A DNA stretch of 17,369 bases from the NCBI GenBank assembly GCA_002422545.1, contig DIWF01000002.1:1-17369 (forward strand). The letters are read 5' to 3'. The notes beneath the pieces are model-generated. The model saw only the letters and a program-made list of their open reading frames with translations, made no database searches and was not told the origin of the DNA. Made by a program: the position numbers and the translations under genes. Position 1 is the stretch's first letter, and the number at the start of each line of letters is the position of its first letter. The stretch comes from Firmicutes bacterium UBA6113 (GTDB lineage: Bacteria > Bacillota > Clostridia > Tissierellales > Sedimentibacteraceae). Below are positions 1-7,232 of the stretch, in pieces.

Positions 1-131
1 AAACTCCTGTTGATGATGAGACTCCCGTTGAAGACGAAACTCCTTCTAATGAAATTTACATAAAGCTTGTAAATTCTTATGACAAATTATTGAATATTTT
101 TGAAAAACTTTTAAGTTATTTGAATAACTAA
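1..131 (+). CDS. 3' end of an unidentified protein with acidic Thr-Pro repeats (partial)
   Basis: The reading frame starting at base 3 is open from the window edge to TAA at 129-131, giving 42 residues. It starts with tandem acidic units of the type DETPVDDETPVEDETP, which are also near-repeats at DNA level, and ends in an amphipathic segment, YDKLLNIFEKLLSYLNN. A Thr-Pro-acidic linker before a short C-terminal helix is common in secreted or wall-associated proteins, but no domain can be named. The other two forward frames close within about 60 bases and a strong hairpin follows 32 bases after the stop, which supports a real gene end. The function is unknown. Confidence 0.6.
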   Translation, partial: TPVDDETPVEDETPSNEIYIKLVNSYDKLLNIFEKLLSYLNN

Positions 132-163
132 AATTTTTCAAAATGAATAATTTAACTGTCTAC

Positions 164-196
164 GCCCGGCAGGAAGAAATATTCTTCCTGCCGGGC
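164..196 (+). terminator. Strong hairpin, likely terminator of the upstream gene
   Basis: The arm at 164-178 is perfectly complementary to 182-196 (15 bp, GC-rich base, 3-nt loop). It lies 32 bases after the stop of the partial gene and before the promoter of the next operon. No long T-run follows on the plus strand, so it could act as a transcript 3' end stabiliser as much as a classical intrinsic terminator. Confidence 0.7.
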
Positions 197-268
197 ATCT
201 GTGTATGATTTAGTTATTAATCATATAATCCAAATCACTCATTGAAAATATGCATAGTCGTTATAAGG

Positions 269-297
269 TTGACAATATTTTTTTGCACATATATAAT
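269..297 (+). promoter_or_regulatory. Consensus sigma-A promoter of the two-component operon
   Basis: TTGACA at 269-274 and TATAAT at 292-297 are separated by exactly 17 bp. Both hexamers match the housekeeping consensus perfectly. The expected start near 304 leaves a leader of about 80 nt before the regulator gene. No obvious inverted repeat overlaps the promoter, so strong constitutive expression is the simplest reading. Confidence 0.85.
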
Positions 298-386
298 AGT
301 TATAGTTTAGATAATTAATTGTTTATTTTTTGAATAAGGACAAGCTGATTAATGAACATAACAAAATACCAATAAGGAGGTAAGAT

Positions 387-1085
387 ATGCCTTATATAGG
401 TAAAGTTTTAGTTGTTGATGATGATCAAAATGTACTTGAATTAGTTAAGTTATACGGAGAAAGAGAAGGCTTTAATGTTATAGGTATAAATGACGGTGAT
501 GCAGTGCTTGCAGCTTTTGACAGAGAAAATCCTGATGTTGTAATTCTTGATATTATGCTTCCAGGTACAGATGGTCTCACACTATGCCGTACGTTAAGAT
601 CTATTCGTATGGTTCCAATAATTATGCTTACAGCTAAAGGAGAAGAGGCTGATCGTGTCTTGGGTCTTGAGATGGGTGCTGATGACTATGTTTCTAAACC
701 TTTTAGCCCAAGAGAACTTGTTGCAAGAATTAAGGCAGTTCAACGCAGAACACAACCAATTGACGCTTTAATATATAGTAAGTTAAAATATGCTGAATTA
801 GAAATAGAAGCTGACATCAGAAGAGTTAATGCAAATGGTTCAATAGTAGAATTGACGCCCAGAGAATTTGATTTGCTTTATCATTTTGCTCAGAATCCAC
901 GACGTGTTTTTAACAGGGATGATTTGCTATCAGCTGTATGGGGATATGATTATTATGGAGATCAACGGACTGTAGATGTTCATATTAGAAGGCTAAGGGA
1001 GAAATTAAGAGATCTGTCTTATGAATGCATAACAACAGTATGGGGTGTTGGATACCAGTTTACACCTCCCTCAAAGGAGGTATGA
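387..1085 (+). CDS. OmpR/PhoB-family response regulator
   Basis: This is a 232-residue two-domain response regulator. The receiver domain spans about residues 5-120, with acidic residues D11-D13, phospho-acceptor D55 (LDIML), the conserved Thr in MLTAK (T82) and K104 in SKPF. A winged-helix DNA-binding domain spans about 130-228, with the family motifs LTPREFDLL and RTVDVHIRRLREKL. The length is typical of the family. The start has AAGGAGG at 374-380, six bases upstream. The histidine kinase gene follows in the same operon, with its start six bases past this stop. The target genes are not evident. The subgroup resembles PhoP/YycF/ResD-type regulators, but the physiological signal cannot be assigned. 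Confidence 0.95.
   Translation: MPYIGKVLVVDDDQNVLELVKLYGEREGFNVIGINDGDAVLAAFDRENPDVVILDIMLPGTDGLTLCRTLRSIRMVPIIMLTAKGEEADRVLGLEMGADDYVSKPFSPRELVARIKAVQRRTQPIDALIYSKLKYAELEIEADIRRVNANGSIVELTPREFDLLYHFAQNPRRVFNRDDLLSAVWGYDYYGDQRTVDVHIRRLREKLRDLSYECITTVWGVGYQFTPPSKEV
1073..1080 (+). promoter_or_regulatory. Sequestered ribosome-binding site of the histidine kinase gene
   Basis: AAAGGAGG lies inside the final codons of the regulator gene. ACCTCC at 1064-1069 is a perfect complement of GGAGGT at 1076-1081 with a 6-nt loop, so the site can fold into a hairpin. A ribosome reaching the regulator stop codon (1083-1085) would melt it. The spacing of 10 nt to TTG at 1091, against 1 nt to ATG at 1082, favours the TTG start. 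Confidence 0.6.
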
Positions 1086-1090
1086 TATAT

Positions 1091-2638
1091 TTGAGTAAAT
1101 CCATTCACGGCAATTTAAATTTCAAAACATTTATTAAAAATATTATTATTTTCGTAAAGAAAATTAAGCATAATTTGTTTGAGCAATTTAACAGGAATAT
1201 TTACACCAGGATACTATTTACAAATGTAACAGTTTTTAGCATAGCTTTAATTATATTAATAAACTTTTCAAATTTCATGGTAACACAGTCAGTATATGAT
1301 CAAGTTCAACAAGATTTACTGCGCAAATCAAAAAGGGTTAACTATGCCTTAACTAATGAAAATGTCTTTAACAATGAACAATCCATACCTGAAAAACAAG
1401 AATTATTGAGATTCCTATCTGATAGTTTTGATGTCACTATTATTGTTTTTGACCATGAAGGTACAATTTTGAGTTCATCAGAAGAACAAGAAGTAGTTCC
1501 CCTAAGCAAGATACCTGTCAAATTTACAGAGGTACTAATTAGCGGCGAAACTAATGTAGCGAGCGAAACTGACAAAGAAACCGGTCAACTTACTTTTTCA
1601 GCTGCCATTCCAATGGGAAATGCTGAGGATACTAATCAAACAGTTGAAAATGGAATACTGTTAAAATCTCAACCTGCTAATATTGATCTTATTTTAAACA
1701 AAATGAAATTGATTATTCTCATTGGCGGAATAGTCATTTTAATATTTGTTATTGTTGTTTCTGTTTACCTGGCTAATAATATATCAAGGCCAATTTCACG
1801 TCTAGCCACAGGTATAGCTGAGTTTAATGGCGGTAGCAATAAACTTAAAGTCGAAAACAATTCGTTGGATGAAATAAATGATTTATCAGAGCAAATTAAA
1901 AAATTAACTGTATATACAGAAAACATACAGTCCAAAAGTGATAAAATTGAAGAAGAAAGAACAAAATTATTTGCAGAGATATCTCATGAATTAAGAACAC
2001 CTCTTACTGCTGTTCAAGGTTTTACTGAAGCTATTCGTGATGGTATGGTTGAAGATGAAATGCTTAAAAAAAAGTATTTAGATATGATTTGCGCTCAAAC
2101 AATACATATTACAAGACTTGTAGATGATCTATTGTCTTTAAGCCGCATTGAAAGCGGTGATATCACAGTGGGCAAATTGCCATTGGATTTAGCTGCATTA
2201 TCTCATGGTGTGGTAATGTCCATGGAAGTCTTGGCTAATGGAAAAAACAATACAATTATGTTCAATAACAAATCAGATAATGCACTTATGATAGGCGATG
2301 TTGACCGAATGGAACAAATTATCAGAAATCTACTTAAAAACGCAATTAATGCAACTGATAACGGAACTATAAAGGTAGAGATAGAATCAAACCAAAATGA
2401 AGTTCAGCTTACTATTGAAGATAACGGTTCAGGTATACCACCTGAAGAATTGCCACATATTTGGGATAGATTTTATAGAGGAAAAAACCATCGCAACTCT
2501 GATTTAGAGATGAAAGGTAGCGGTTTAGGCCTTGTGATTGTAAAAAAACTTGTTCAAATGCAGGATGGAAAACTTGATGCCGCAAGTCAGCTAGGCAAAG
2601 GAACTATATTTCGTTTAAGCTTTCCTTTATTAAAATAA
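1091..2638 (+). CDS. Membrane sensor histidine kinase (HAMP, HisKA, HATPase_c)
   Basis: This is a classical sensor kinase of about 515 residues, partner of the adjacent regulator. The order is a basic cytoplasmic N-terminus, membrane helix at about 40-62, extracytoplasmic sensor domain at about 63-206, second helix at about 207-229, HAMP at about 230-280, and a HisKA box with phospho-acceptor H299 (EISHELRTPL). The HATPase_c domain follows, with N-box NLLKNAINAT (N417), G1 DNGSGIP (about 444) and G2 GSGLGLVIV (about 476). The start chosen is TTG at 1091, because the strong ribosome-binding site ends at 1080. An ATG at 1082 is in frame but too close to that site. The frame can also be read further upstream, but this overlaps the regulator. 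The extracytoplasmic domain has no motif I recognise, so the ligand is unknown. Confidence 0.93.
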   Translation: MSKSIHGNLNFKTFIKNIIIFVKKIKHNLFEQFNRNIYTRILFTNVTVFSIALIILINFSNFMVTQSVYDQVQQDLLRKSKRVNYALTNENVFNNEQSIPEKQELLRFLSDSFDVTIIVFDHEGTILSSSEEQEVVPLSKIPVKFTEVLISGETNVASETDKETGQLTFSAAIPMGNAEDTNQTVENGILLKSQPANIDLILNKMKLIILIGGIVILIFVIVVSVYLANNISRPISRLATGIAEFNGGSNKLKVENNSLDEINDLSEQIKKLTVYTENIQSKSDKIEEERTKLFAEISHELRTPLTAVQGFTEAIRDGMVEDEMLKKKYLDMICAQTIHITRLVDDLLSLSRIESGDITVGKLPLDLAALSHGVVMSMEVLANGKNNTIMFNNKSDNALMIGDVDRMEQIIRNLLKNAINATDNGTIKVEIESNQNEVQLTIEDNGSGIPPEELPHIWDRFYRGKNHRNSDLEMKGSGLGLVIVKKLVQMQDGKLDAASQLGKGTIFRLSFPLLK

Positions 2639-2672
2639 CCCCGGCCACGTAGCTTAAGCTCCGCAACCGGGG
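2639..2672. terminator. Hairpin between convergent genes, probably bidirectional
   Basis: CCCCGG at 2639-2644 pairs with CCGGGG at 2667-2672, and the interior is largely pairable around the palindrome AGCTTAAGCT. Read on the minus strand it is followed by a T-rich tract (TTATTTTAATAAA), as expected for the end of the flavoprotein gene. On the plus strand it directly follows the kinase stop but lacks a T-run. Confidence 0.7.
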
Positions 2673-2685
2673 GTATCAAGTGATA

Positions 2686-4614
2686 TTATTTTGCCAAAGC
2701 TGCGCTTTCTCCTGCAATTCTTCCGAATACAGCTATGTCAGCTAATGCATTTCCGCCAAGTCTGTTAGTTCCGTGAATTCCTCCGGTAACTTCACCAGCA
2801 GCGTAAAGTCCTTTTATAATGTTGCCGTCTTTATCTACAACCTGTGCAGATGGTGTAATTTCAACTCCGCCCATTGTATGGTGAACTGTTGGTACACGAG
2901 CGCCTGCATAGAATGGAGCTGTGTCAATTTTATCAGCAAACAATGTTCTTCCGAATTCGTCAGATACTGTTCCGTCTACTGCTTTGTTGAATGTATCAAC
3001 TGCATTTACCAGGCTTGCAGGATCAACACCGATTTGTGCTGCAAGTTCTTCAAGAGTATCTCCCTTGAATGCTCTTCCTGCTGCAACTAAATCGTCAATT
3101 GTTTCGTTGAAGTTGTTCTTAGTGTCTCCTGTTGGGTATGAATGCTGGTCAACTATAACCCACATGTAAGCATCAGTTTGTTTCATAAGAGCCTGAGTCA
3201 TAACGTCTCTTCTAGCTCCTTCATCAACAAATCTGTTTCCTTCTTTGTTAACAAATATACGATTTTGAACTCCCTGCTCAATGTTTCCGCTAAGACTTCC
3301 TGTAACTGGATCTCCCATTGGAAGAAGCTGAATATATTCCATTTCAACCAATGATGCTCCAATTTTCTCTGCCATTACAGTACCGTCTCCAGTAGCTCCT
3401 GATTGGTTAGTAGTCTTAACATCTTTCAGTGAAGGCCACAATGTGTTGTACTCTTCACGCATTTCTACGTTAGCACCGAAACCGCCAGCTGCAAGAATTA
3501 CGCCTTTGTTTGCATGAAGTGTAACTTTTGCTCCGCCAAATTCAGCATTAACACCTGTAACAGCGCCGTTATCAACGATAAAGCTTTTTGCATTTGTATC
3601 AACCAAGACTTCGATGTCGTTTTTGTTAGCTTCAATATAGTTCATGTATGTTTCAATATATCCTGTTCCAAGTGGTTTTACAGGTTTATGCGATCTGTTC
3701 CAAAGTGCTCCAAGAACTGTAAATACAGAATCCTTGAATTCCATTCCAAGACTTTCAAGCCATTCAATAGCAGGAAGTGTGTTGTCAGTAAATGTGCTTA
3801 TGAGTTCAGGTTTGCCCTGCTTATCTCCGCCGTTGTATGTCTGAAGTTTGTGGAGTGTAGGTGAGTCAAACAATGTTGTCTTTCCTGAAGCAAGATATGC
3901 TTCATATTCTGTCTTCAATGTTGCCTGCCACTCTTTAACTATTGGATCAGTTTGCTCTGCTGCAATGATTCCTTCAACAGTCTTCTTTTCAAGATCAGTC
4001 ATTTCCAAAGTTGATTGTCTGTCAGGGTCAGCTGAGTTGAATGCTGAACCGGAAATGATTGTATTTCCTCCAACCTGAGGCATCTTTTCAACAATTATTA
4101 CAGAAGCACCGTTCTGGTGAGCTGTTACTGCTGCTGCAAGACCTGCTCCGCCGGCACCTACTATAATAACATCAGCTGTTTTTTCAACATCTTCTGCAGC
4201 TTTTGCGCCTTCAACTTCTTTAGTTTTCAAAGCTTCAATATCAGCACCTGCTTTTTCCAAAGCAGCAGTGATTGCAGCCATGATACCAGTGCTTGAATAT
4301 GTAGCTCCTGATACCATTGGTACGTTAAGTGATGTTGTTTCTTTTACTCCAAGAACGATTTTTTCAACTGCCTTGTCCCCAAGACCTGCAGTTTCAGTAT
4401 GCTCTACAGTAATATCAGTTATCTCTGTTTCAGTAACAGTAACTTTAGCTATAATTTTTCCATGGAAGCCATCAGCTTCTCCTTCATAAGTTCCAGGTGT
4501 GAATATTGCTTCAACCTTTGGCTCTTCTGGTGTCTCTGTCTTCGCACATCCAACGATGCCAAATACCATAGCAACAACCAGGATGATGCTTAATACTCTT
4601 TTCATTTTTTTCAT
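2686..4614 (-). CDS. Lipoprotein FMN/FAD flavoprotein reductase (fumarate/urocanate-reductase type)
   Basis: The 642-residue protein begins with a lipoprotein signal ending in IVGC (Cys23), so it is probably anchored outside the membrane. An FMN-binding domain (about 38-120) carries SGAT at 102-105; in this family the Thr is esterified to FMN by ApbE. The FAD domain starts with GAGGAG at 153-158 and runs to the C-terminus, with the signatures VHHTMGG (577-583) and NRLGGNA (617-623). By eye, R469 matches the catalytic Arg of Shewanella fumarate reductase, H578/H579 and R618 match substrate-site residues, but the usual His is Leu431 in YIQLLP. No heme CXXCH motifs are present, so electrons probably arrive through the FMN domain. 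ATG at 4614 is chosen for GGAGGA at 4621-4626 and the signal peptide. The substrate (fumarate, urocanate or another enoate) is undetermined. Confidence 0.9.
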   Translation of the reverse strand: MKKMKRVLSIILVVAMVFGIVGCAKTETPEEPKVEAIFTPGTYEGEADGFHGKIIAKVTVTETEITDITVEHTETAGLGDKAVEKIVLGVKETTSLNVPMVSGATYSSTGIMAAITAALEKAGADIEALKTKEVEGAKAAEDVEKTADVIIVGAGGAGLAAAVTAHQNGASVIIVEKMPQVGGNTIISGSAFNSADPDRQSTLEMTDLEKKTVEGIIAAEQTDPIVKEWQATLKTEYEAYLASGKTTLFDSPTLHKLQTYNGGDKQGKPELISTFTDNTLPAIEWLESLGMEFKDSVFTVLGALWNRSHKPVKPLGTGYIETYMNYIEANKNDIEVLVDTNAKSFIVDNGAVTGVNAEFGGAKVTLHANKGVILAAGGFGANVEMREEYNTLWPSLKDVKTTNQSGATGDGTVMAEKIGASLVEMEYIQLLPMGDPVTGSLSGNIEQGVQNRIFVNKEGNRFVDEGARRDVMTQALMKQTDAYMWVIVDQHSYPTGDTKNNFNETIDDLVAAGRAFKGDTLEELAAQIGVDPASLVNAVDTFNKAVDGTVSDEFGRTLFADKIDTAPFYAGARVPTVHHTMGGVEITPSAQVVDKDGNIIKGLYAAGEVTGGIHGTNRLGGNALADIAVFGRIAGESAALAK

Positions 4615-4662
4615 GAATACTCCTCCAATTGTTTTCAGTGAACACGTTCTGTGAACGAATTC

Positions 4663-4691
4663 ATTATAAAACATAGTTTGATAATTATCAA
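4663..4691 (-). promoter_or_regulatory. Promoter of the flavoprotein reductase gene
   Basis: On the minus strand, TTGATA (4691-4686) and TATAAT (4668-4663) are 17 bp apart, 49 bp or more upstream of the ATG at 4614. The leader between contains the direct repeat GTGAAC twice (around 4628-4655) of unknown meaning. Confidence 0.75.
4678..4691. promoter_or_regulatory. FNR-type palindrome overlapping the -35 element
   Basis: TTGATAATTATCAA is a perfect 14-bp palindrome and matches the textbook FNR half-sites TTGAT-N4-ATCAA exactly. It contains the whole -35 hexamer of the reductase promoter. A bound CRP/FNR-family protein centred here would be expected to block polymerase. A chance palindrome in AT-rich DNA remains possible. 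Confidence 0.45.
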
Positions 4692-4743
4692 GCATTATTT
4701 TTACATATTATTTTTTTTCTTCGTATAGTATTTGCAGCTACAA

Positions 4744-4781
4744 AAAAAATATGCAGGCAAATTGTTCTCCGCATATTTTTT
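4744..4781 (-). terminator. Intrinsic terminator downstream of mnmH
   Basis: On the minus strand the arm at 4781-4771 pairs with 4754-4744 (11 bp, AT-rich with a GC tip, 16-nt loop), and the second arm runs into a T-tract. It lies 44 bases past the mnmH stop and upstream of the reductase promoter, separating the two transcripts. Confidence 0.7.
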
Positions 4782-4824
4782 ATACTATTAGTTTACATAT
4801 TCATCGAATTCTTAAATAGCTTGG

Positions 4825-5859
4825 CTAGCTTTGTTTAATGTCTTTGTTGTACCATTTGAGTATTTCTGCAGCAGTTTCATCGCTGTTGGTACTTGTTCTA
4901 AATCTTCCAGCATAGTTAATCTTGTCAGACTTAAAATTGTACATTGGGTCATAGTATTTTTCCATGAGTTCCTTTGCAACAAGATCAAAATTCCCAAAAG
5001 AAATCTCATTCTTCAATGATTCCAGTCTATCTTTGGAAATGTATTTGTTGAGCATGTCCATGGCTCTGATTGATTCAGATATCCAGTCATCACTTATGGT
5101 GTAATCTTTCTTCAGGTTTTCTATTCTGTCTTCAATATCAGCTTCGATGAAAATCTGAATTCCATTCCTCATTTTATCGGAGATGAATTTTGGTATTGAA
5201 ACGCTTCCTATTTTTTGGCTCTCAGCTTCAACAAAGACGAAATTATCATCTGCGTGTATCAATTGGTCGTAAATCTTTGTTTCAAATTTTTTCTGGGAAT
5301 TGCATTTACCTATACCAATGCTTCCAAGCGTGGAACCCCTGTGATTTGCAGCACCCTCCAGATCCAAAACCGAACATCCGAGATTTTTTAAACTTTGCAG
5401 AATATTTGTTTTACCGACACCAGTATTTCCATTGAGCATTATATAATTAACTTTGTCATTGAGTTTAGGAAGTGCATCAATAACTTCGCTGCGATAACTT
5501 TTATAACCGCCTTCTATTTGCAAAATGGGTATACCAATTGAGCTGAACACAGAAGCAAAGTAAGTGCTTCTGTAACCTCCTCTTGCACAAAATGCCGCCA
5601 GCTGACCGTGCTTGTACTTTAGCTCAATAACCTGCTCAAACATTTCAGGCATCTTTGGAGAAATGAGATTTACCCCAAGCCTTTTGGCCTCTGTCTTGCC
5701 CACCTGTACATACGTGGTACCAACCTGCTTTCTTTCCTCGTCGGTCAAAAGAGGTATATTTACAGCACCGGTTATTGTATCATCCTCATATTCCGAAGGA
5801 CTCCTTACATCTATGAAAAAAAATTTTTCTTTTGCGTCGTTGTATTTCAATGTATTCAA
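4825..5859 (-). CDS. mnmH: tRNA 2-selenouridine synthase (MnmH/SelU)
   Basis: The 344-residue protein has the two-part layout of MnmH. An N-terminal rhodanese domain (about 1-130) holds the active-site loop CARGGYRS with C91, and a P-loop domain has Walker A GNTGVGKT at 144-151. Family hallmarks such as DVRSPSEY, IPLLTDEER, VGTTYVQVGK, LDLEGAANHRGS and EAESQKIG are all present. The enzyme geranylates 2-thiouridine and replaces sulfur with selenium at the tRNA wobble position (U34 of Lys, Glu, Gln tRNAs), using selenophosphate from SelD. The start is TTG at 5859-5857, preceded by AAAGGA eight bases upstream; no better in-frame ATG is near. The gene stands alone with its own promoter and terminator. 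Its presence implies selD elsewhere in the genome. The length is normal and no key residue is missing. Confidence 0.95.
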   Translation of the reverse strand: MNTLKYNDAKEKFFFIDVRSPSEYEDDTITGAVNIPLLTDEERKQVGTTYVQVGKTEAKRLGVNLISPKMPEMFEQVIELKYKHGQLAAFCARGGYRSTYFASVFSSIGIPILQIEGGYKSYRSEVIDALPKLNDKVNYIMLNGNTGVGKTNILQSLKNLGCSVLDLEGAANHRGSTLGSIGIGKCNSQKKFETKIYDQLIHADDNFVFVEAESQKIGSVSIPKFISDKMRNGIQIFIEADIEDRIENLKKDYTISDDWISESIRAMDMLNKYISKDRLESLKNEISFGNFDLVAKELMEKYYDPMYNFKSDKINYAGRFRTSTNSDETAAEILKWYNKDIKQS

Positions 5860-5925
5860 GTATGTATTCCTTTCATTTCTACTTTTCGAAAAAGAAATTC
5901 GTCGATAGTTTAATTTGCGTTTTTA

Positions 5926-5953
5926 ATTATAACATATTTTCATTTATTATCAA
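5926..5953 (-). promoter_or_regulatory. Promoter of mnmH
   Basis: On the minus strand, TTGATA (5953-5948) and TATAAT (5931-5926) are 16 bp apart, and a TG one base upstream of the -10 makes it an extended -10 element. It lies about 66 bp upstream of the mnmH TTG start. Confidence 0.65.
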
Positions 5954-6010
5954 CCACCAAATAAAAAAGGCATGAGATGTTTCAGTATATTTGTTTTAAG
6001 TAATAAACTC

Positions 6011-6038
6011 TTGAATTAACGATACAATTAACTATATG
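6011..6038 (+). promoter_or_regulatory. Possible promoter of the YkvI-family gene
   Basis: TTGAAT at 6011-6016 and TATATG at 6033-6038 are 16 bp apart, just upstream of the gene. Both hexamers are imperfect. It is the best candidate seen in the divergent intergenic region, but the start would leave only a very short leader. Confidence 0.35.
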
Positions 6039-6058
6039 AATTTTTAGGATGTGATGAG

Positions 6059-7135
6059 ATGAATAAAAAAGGTGTATCAACCTTAAAAGTGGCAGCTACA
6101 TATATAGGGACTGTTGTTGGAGCAGGATTTGCTACCGGTCAGGAACTGCTTCAGTTTTTTTCAAAATTCGGTGCAATGGGATTGGCTGGACTTTTAGTTT
6201 CAGCAGTAATGTTTATAGTATTCGGTTATATTATTATGGACTTAGGTAAAAATCTAAATGCCCGTTCTCATGTAGAGATAATTTTGTATTCAAGCGGCAG
6301 TCAGATTGGAACAGCAATTGATTACATAATAACCATATTCCTGTTCGGATCTTTTTCTGCAATGATAGCAGGAACAGGTGCTCTTTTTACCCAGCAGCTA
6401 AATTTGCCCGGATTGCTGGGCAATATATTAATGGCAGTTCTTACAGCATTAACAGTGTTGACCGGAATAAACGGTGTCATAAATTCTATCAGCTTTGTTG
6501 TTCCGTTTTTGCTGACGGCAGTTATAGGGACCAGTGTTTTTTCAATAATAAACACACCGCCTGACATTGCTCATGCAGCAATAAATGCAGGAAGAAGCGG
6601 TTTAATGAACAATTGGTTTTTGGCTGCAGTGCTGTATGTTTCCTATAATACTATTCTTTCAATTGCAGTATTAGGGCCACTGGGAGCTTCAGCACAAAAT
6701 AAAAAAGCCATCAGAAATGGCTCAATATTAGGCGGTCTGGGGCTTGGTATGGGATCTGTCATGATATACTTGGCATTGTCAGGCAACGCTAAAGAAATTG
6801 CAGGGCTCGAAGTTCCCATGATTTATGTGGCAAGCAAGATTTCATATTTTGCTCAAATAATATATGCATTGGTTCTTACAGCTGAAGTTTACACAACCTC
6901 AGTTGGTGCTCTATATGGATTTGCAGCAAGAATCACAGATATTCAAAATAATCCTGTCAAGGGAAGAATTGTTGTTGCAGTGTCAACATTAGCTGCACTG
7001 CTGGCAAGTCAGTTTGGTTTCTCCAACCTGGTAAAATATCTGTACCCTGTTGTGGGTTACTGCGGCATAATACTTTTGGTAAGTTTAGCATATACCACAT
7101 TTAGCAACAAGCGGATCCATAAAACGTCCCATTAA
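6059..7135 (+). CDS. YkvI-family integral membrane protein, putative amino-acid-type transporter
   Basis: The 358-residue hydrophobic protein has about ten predicted membrane helices (roughly 8-28, 38-60, 85-110, 115-138, 141-163, 185-207, 217-240, 255-285, 302-320, 325-345). The N-terminal stretch YIGTVVGAGFATGQELLQFF, with its Gly-rich break in helix 1, is the signature of the YkvI family (COG3949), which belongs to the LeuT-fold/APC group. That break typically forms the substrate and ion site in LeuT-fold carriers. Helix 6 carries a similar SYNT break. Substrates for this family are not established, so only a general transport role is inferred. ATG at 6059 has AGGA at 6046-6049 and is the first Met before helix 1. 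It is a single gene, divergent from mnmH, with no clear terminator after the stop. Confidence 0.85.
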   Translation: MNKKGVSTLKVAATYIGTVVGAGFATGQELLQFFSKFGAMGLAGLLVSAVMFIVFGYIIMDLGKNLNARSHVEIILYSSGSQIGTAIDYIITIFLFGSFSAMIAGTGALFTQQLNLPGLLGNILMAVLTALTVLTGINGVINSISFVVPFLLTAVIGTSVFSIINTPPDIAHAAINAGRSGLMNNWFLAAVLYVSYNTILSIAVLGPLGASAQNKKAIRNGSILGGLGLGMGSVMIYLALSGNAKEIAGLEVPMIYVASKISYFAQIIYALVLTAEVYTTSVGALYGFAARITDIQNNPVKGRIVVAVSTLAALLASQFGFSNLVKYLYPVVGYCGIILLVSLAYTTFSNKRIHKTSH

Positions 7136-7178
7136 TTTCAAGACATAGAAATATTGATACCCTAAAATTCAATAGGTA

Positions 7179-7231
7179 CTGACAGGGGGACGCTGACACT
7201 ACTGCTGACAGGGGGACGGGGTTGTTGTCAT
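7179..7231 (+). repeat. Left REP-like repeat with tandem 14-mer
   Basis: The 14-mer ctgacagggggacg occurs at 7179-7192 and again at 7205-7218 (26-bp period). The second copy runs into ggggttgttgtcat, completing the repeat that is inverted at 8046-8065. The G-run-rich sequence contrasts sharply with the AT-rich surroundings. Confidence 0.8.
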
Positions 7232-7232
7232 C

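Noticed and set aside
4615..4695. Longer start of the flavin reductase at 4695
   Set aside because: It would cover the promoter and FNR-like palindrome and bury the lipoprotein signal; 4614 has a well-placed GGAGGA.
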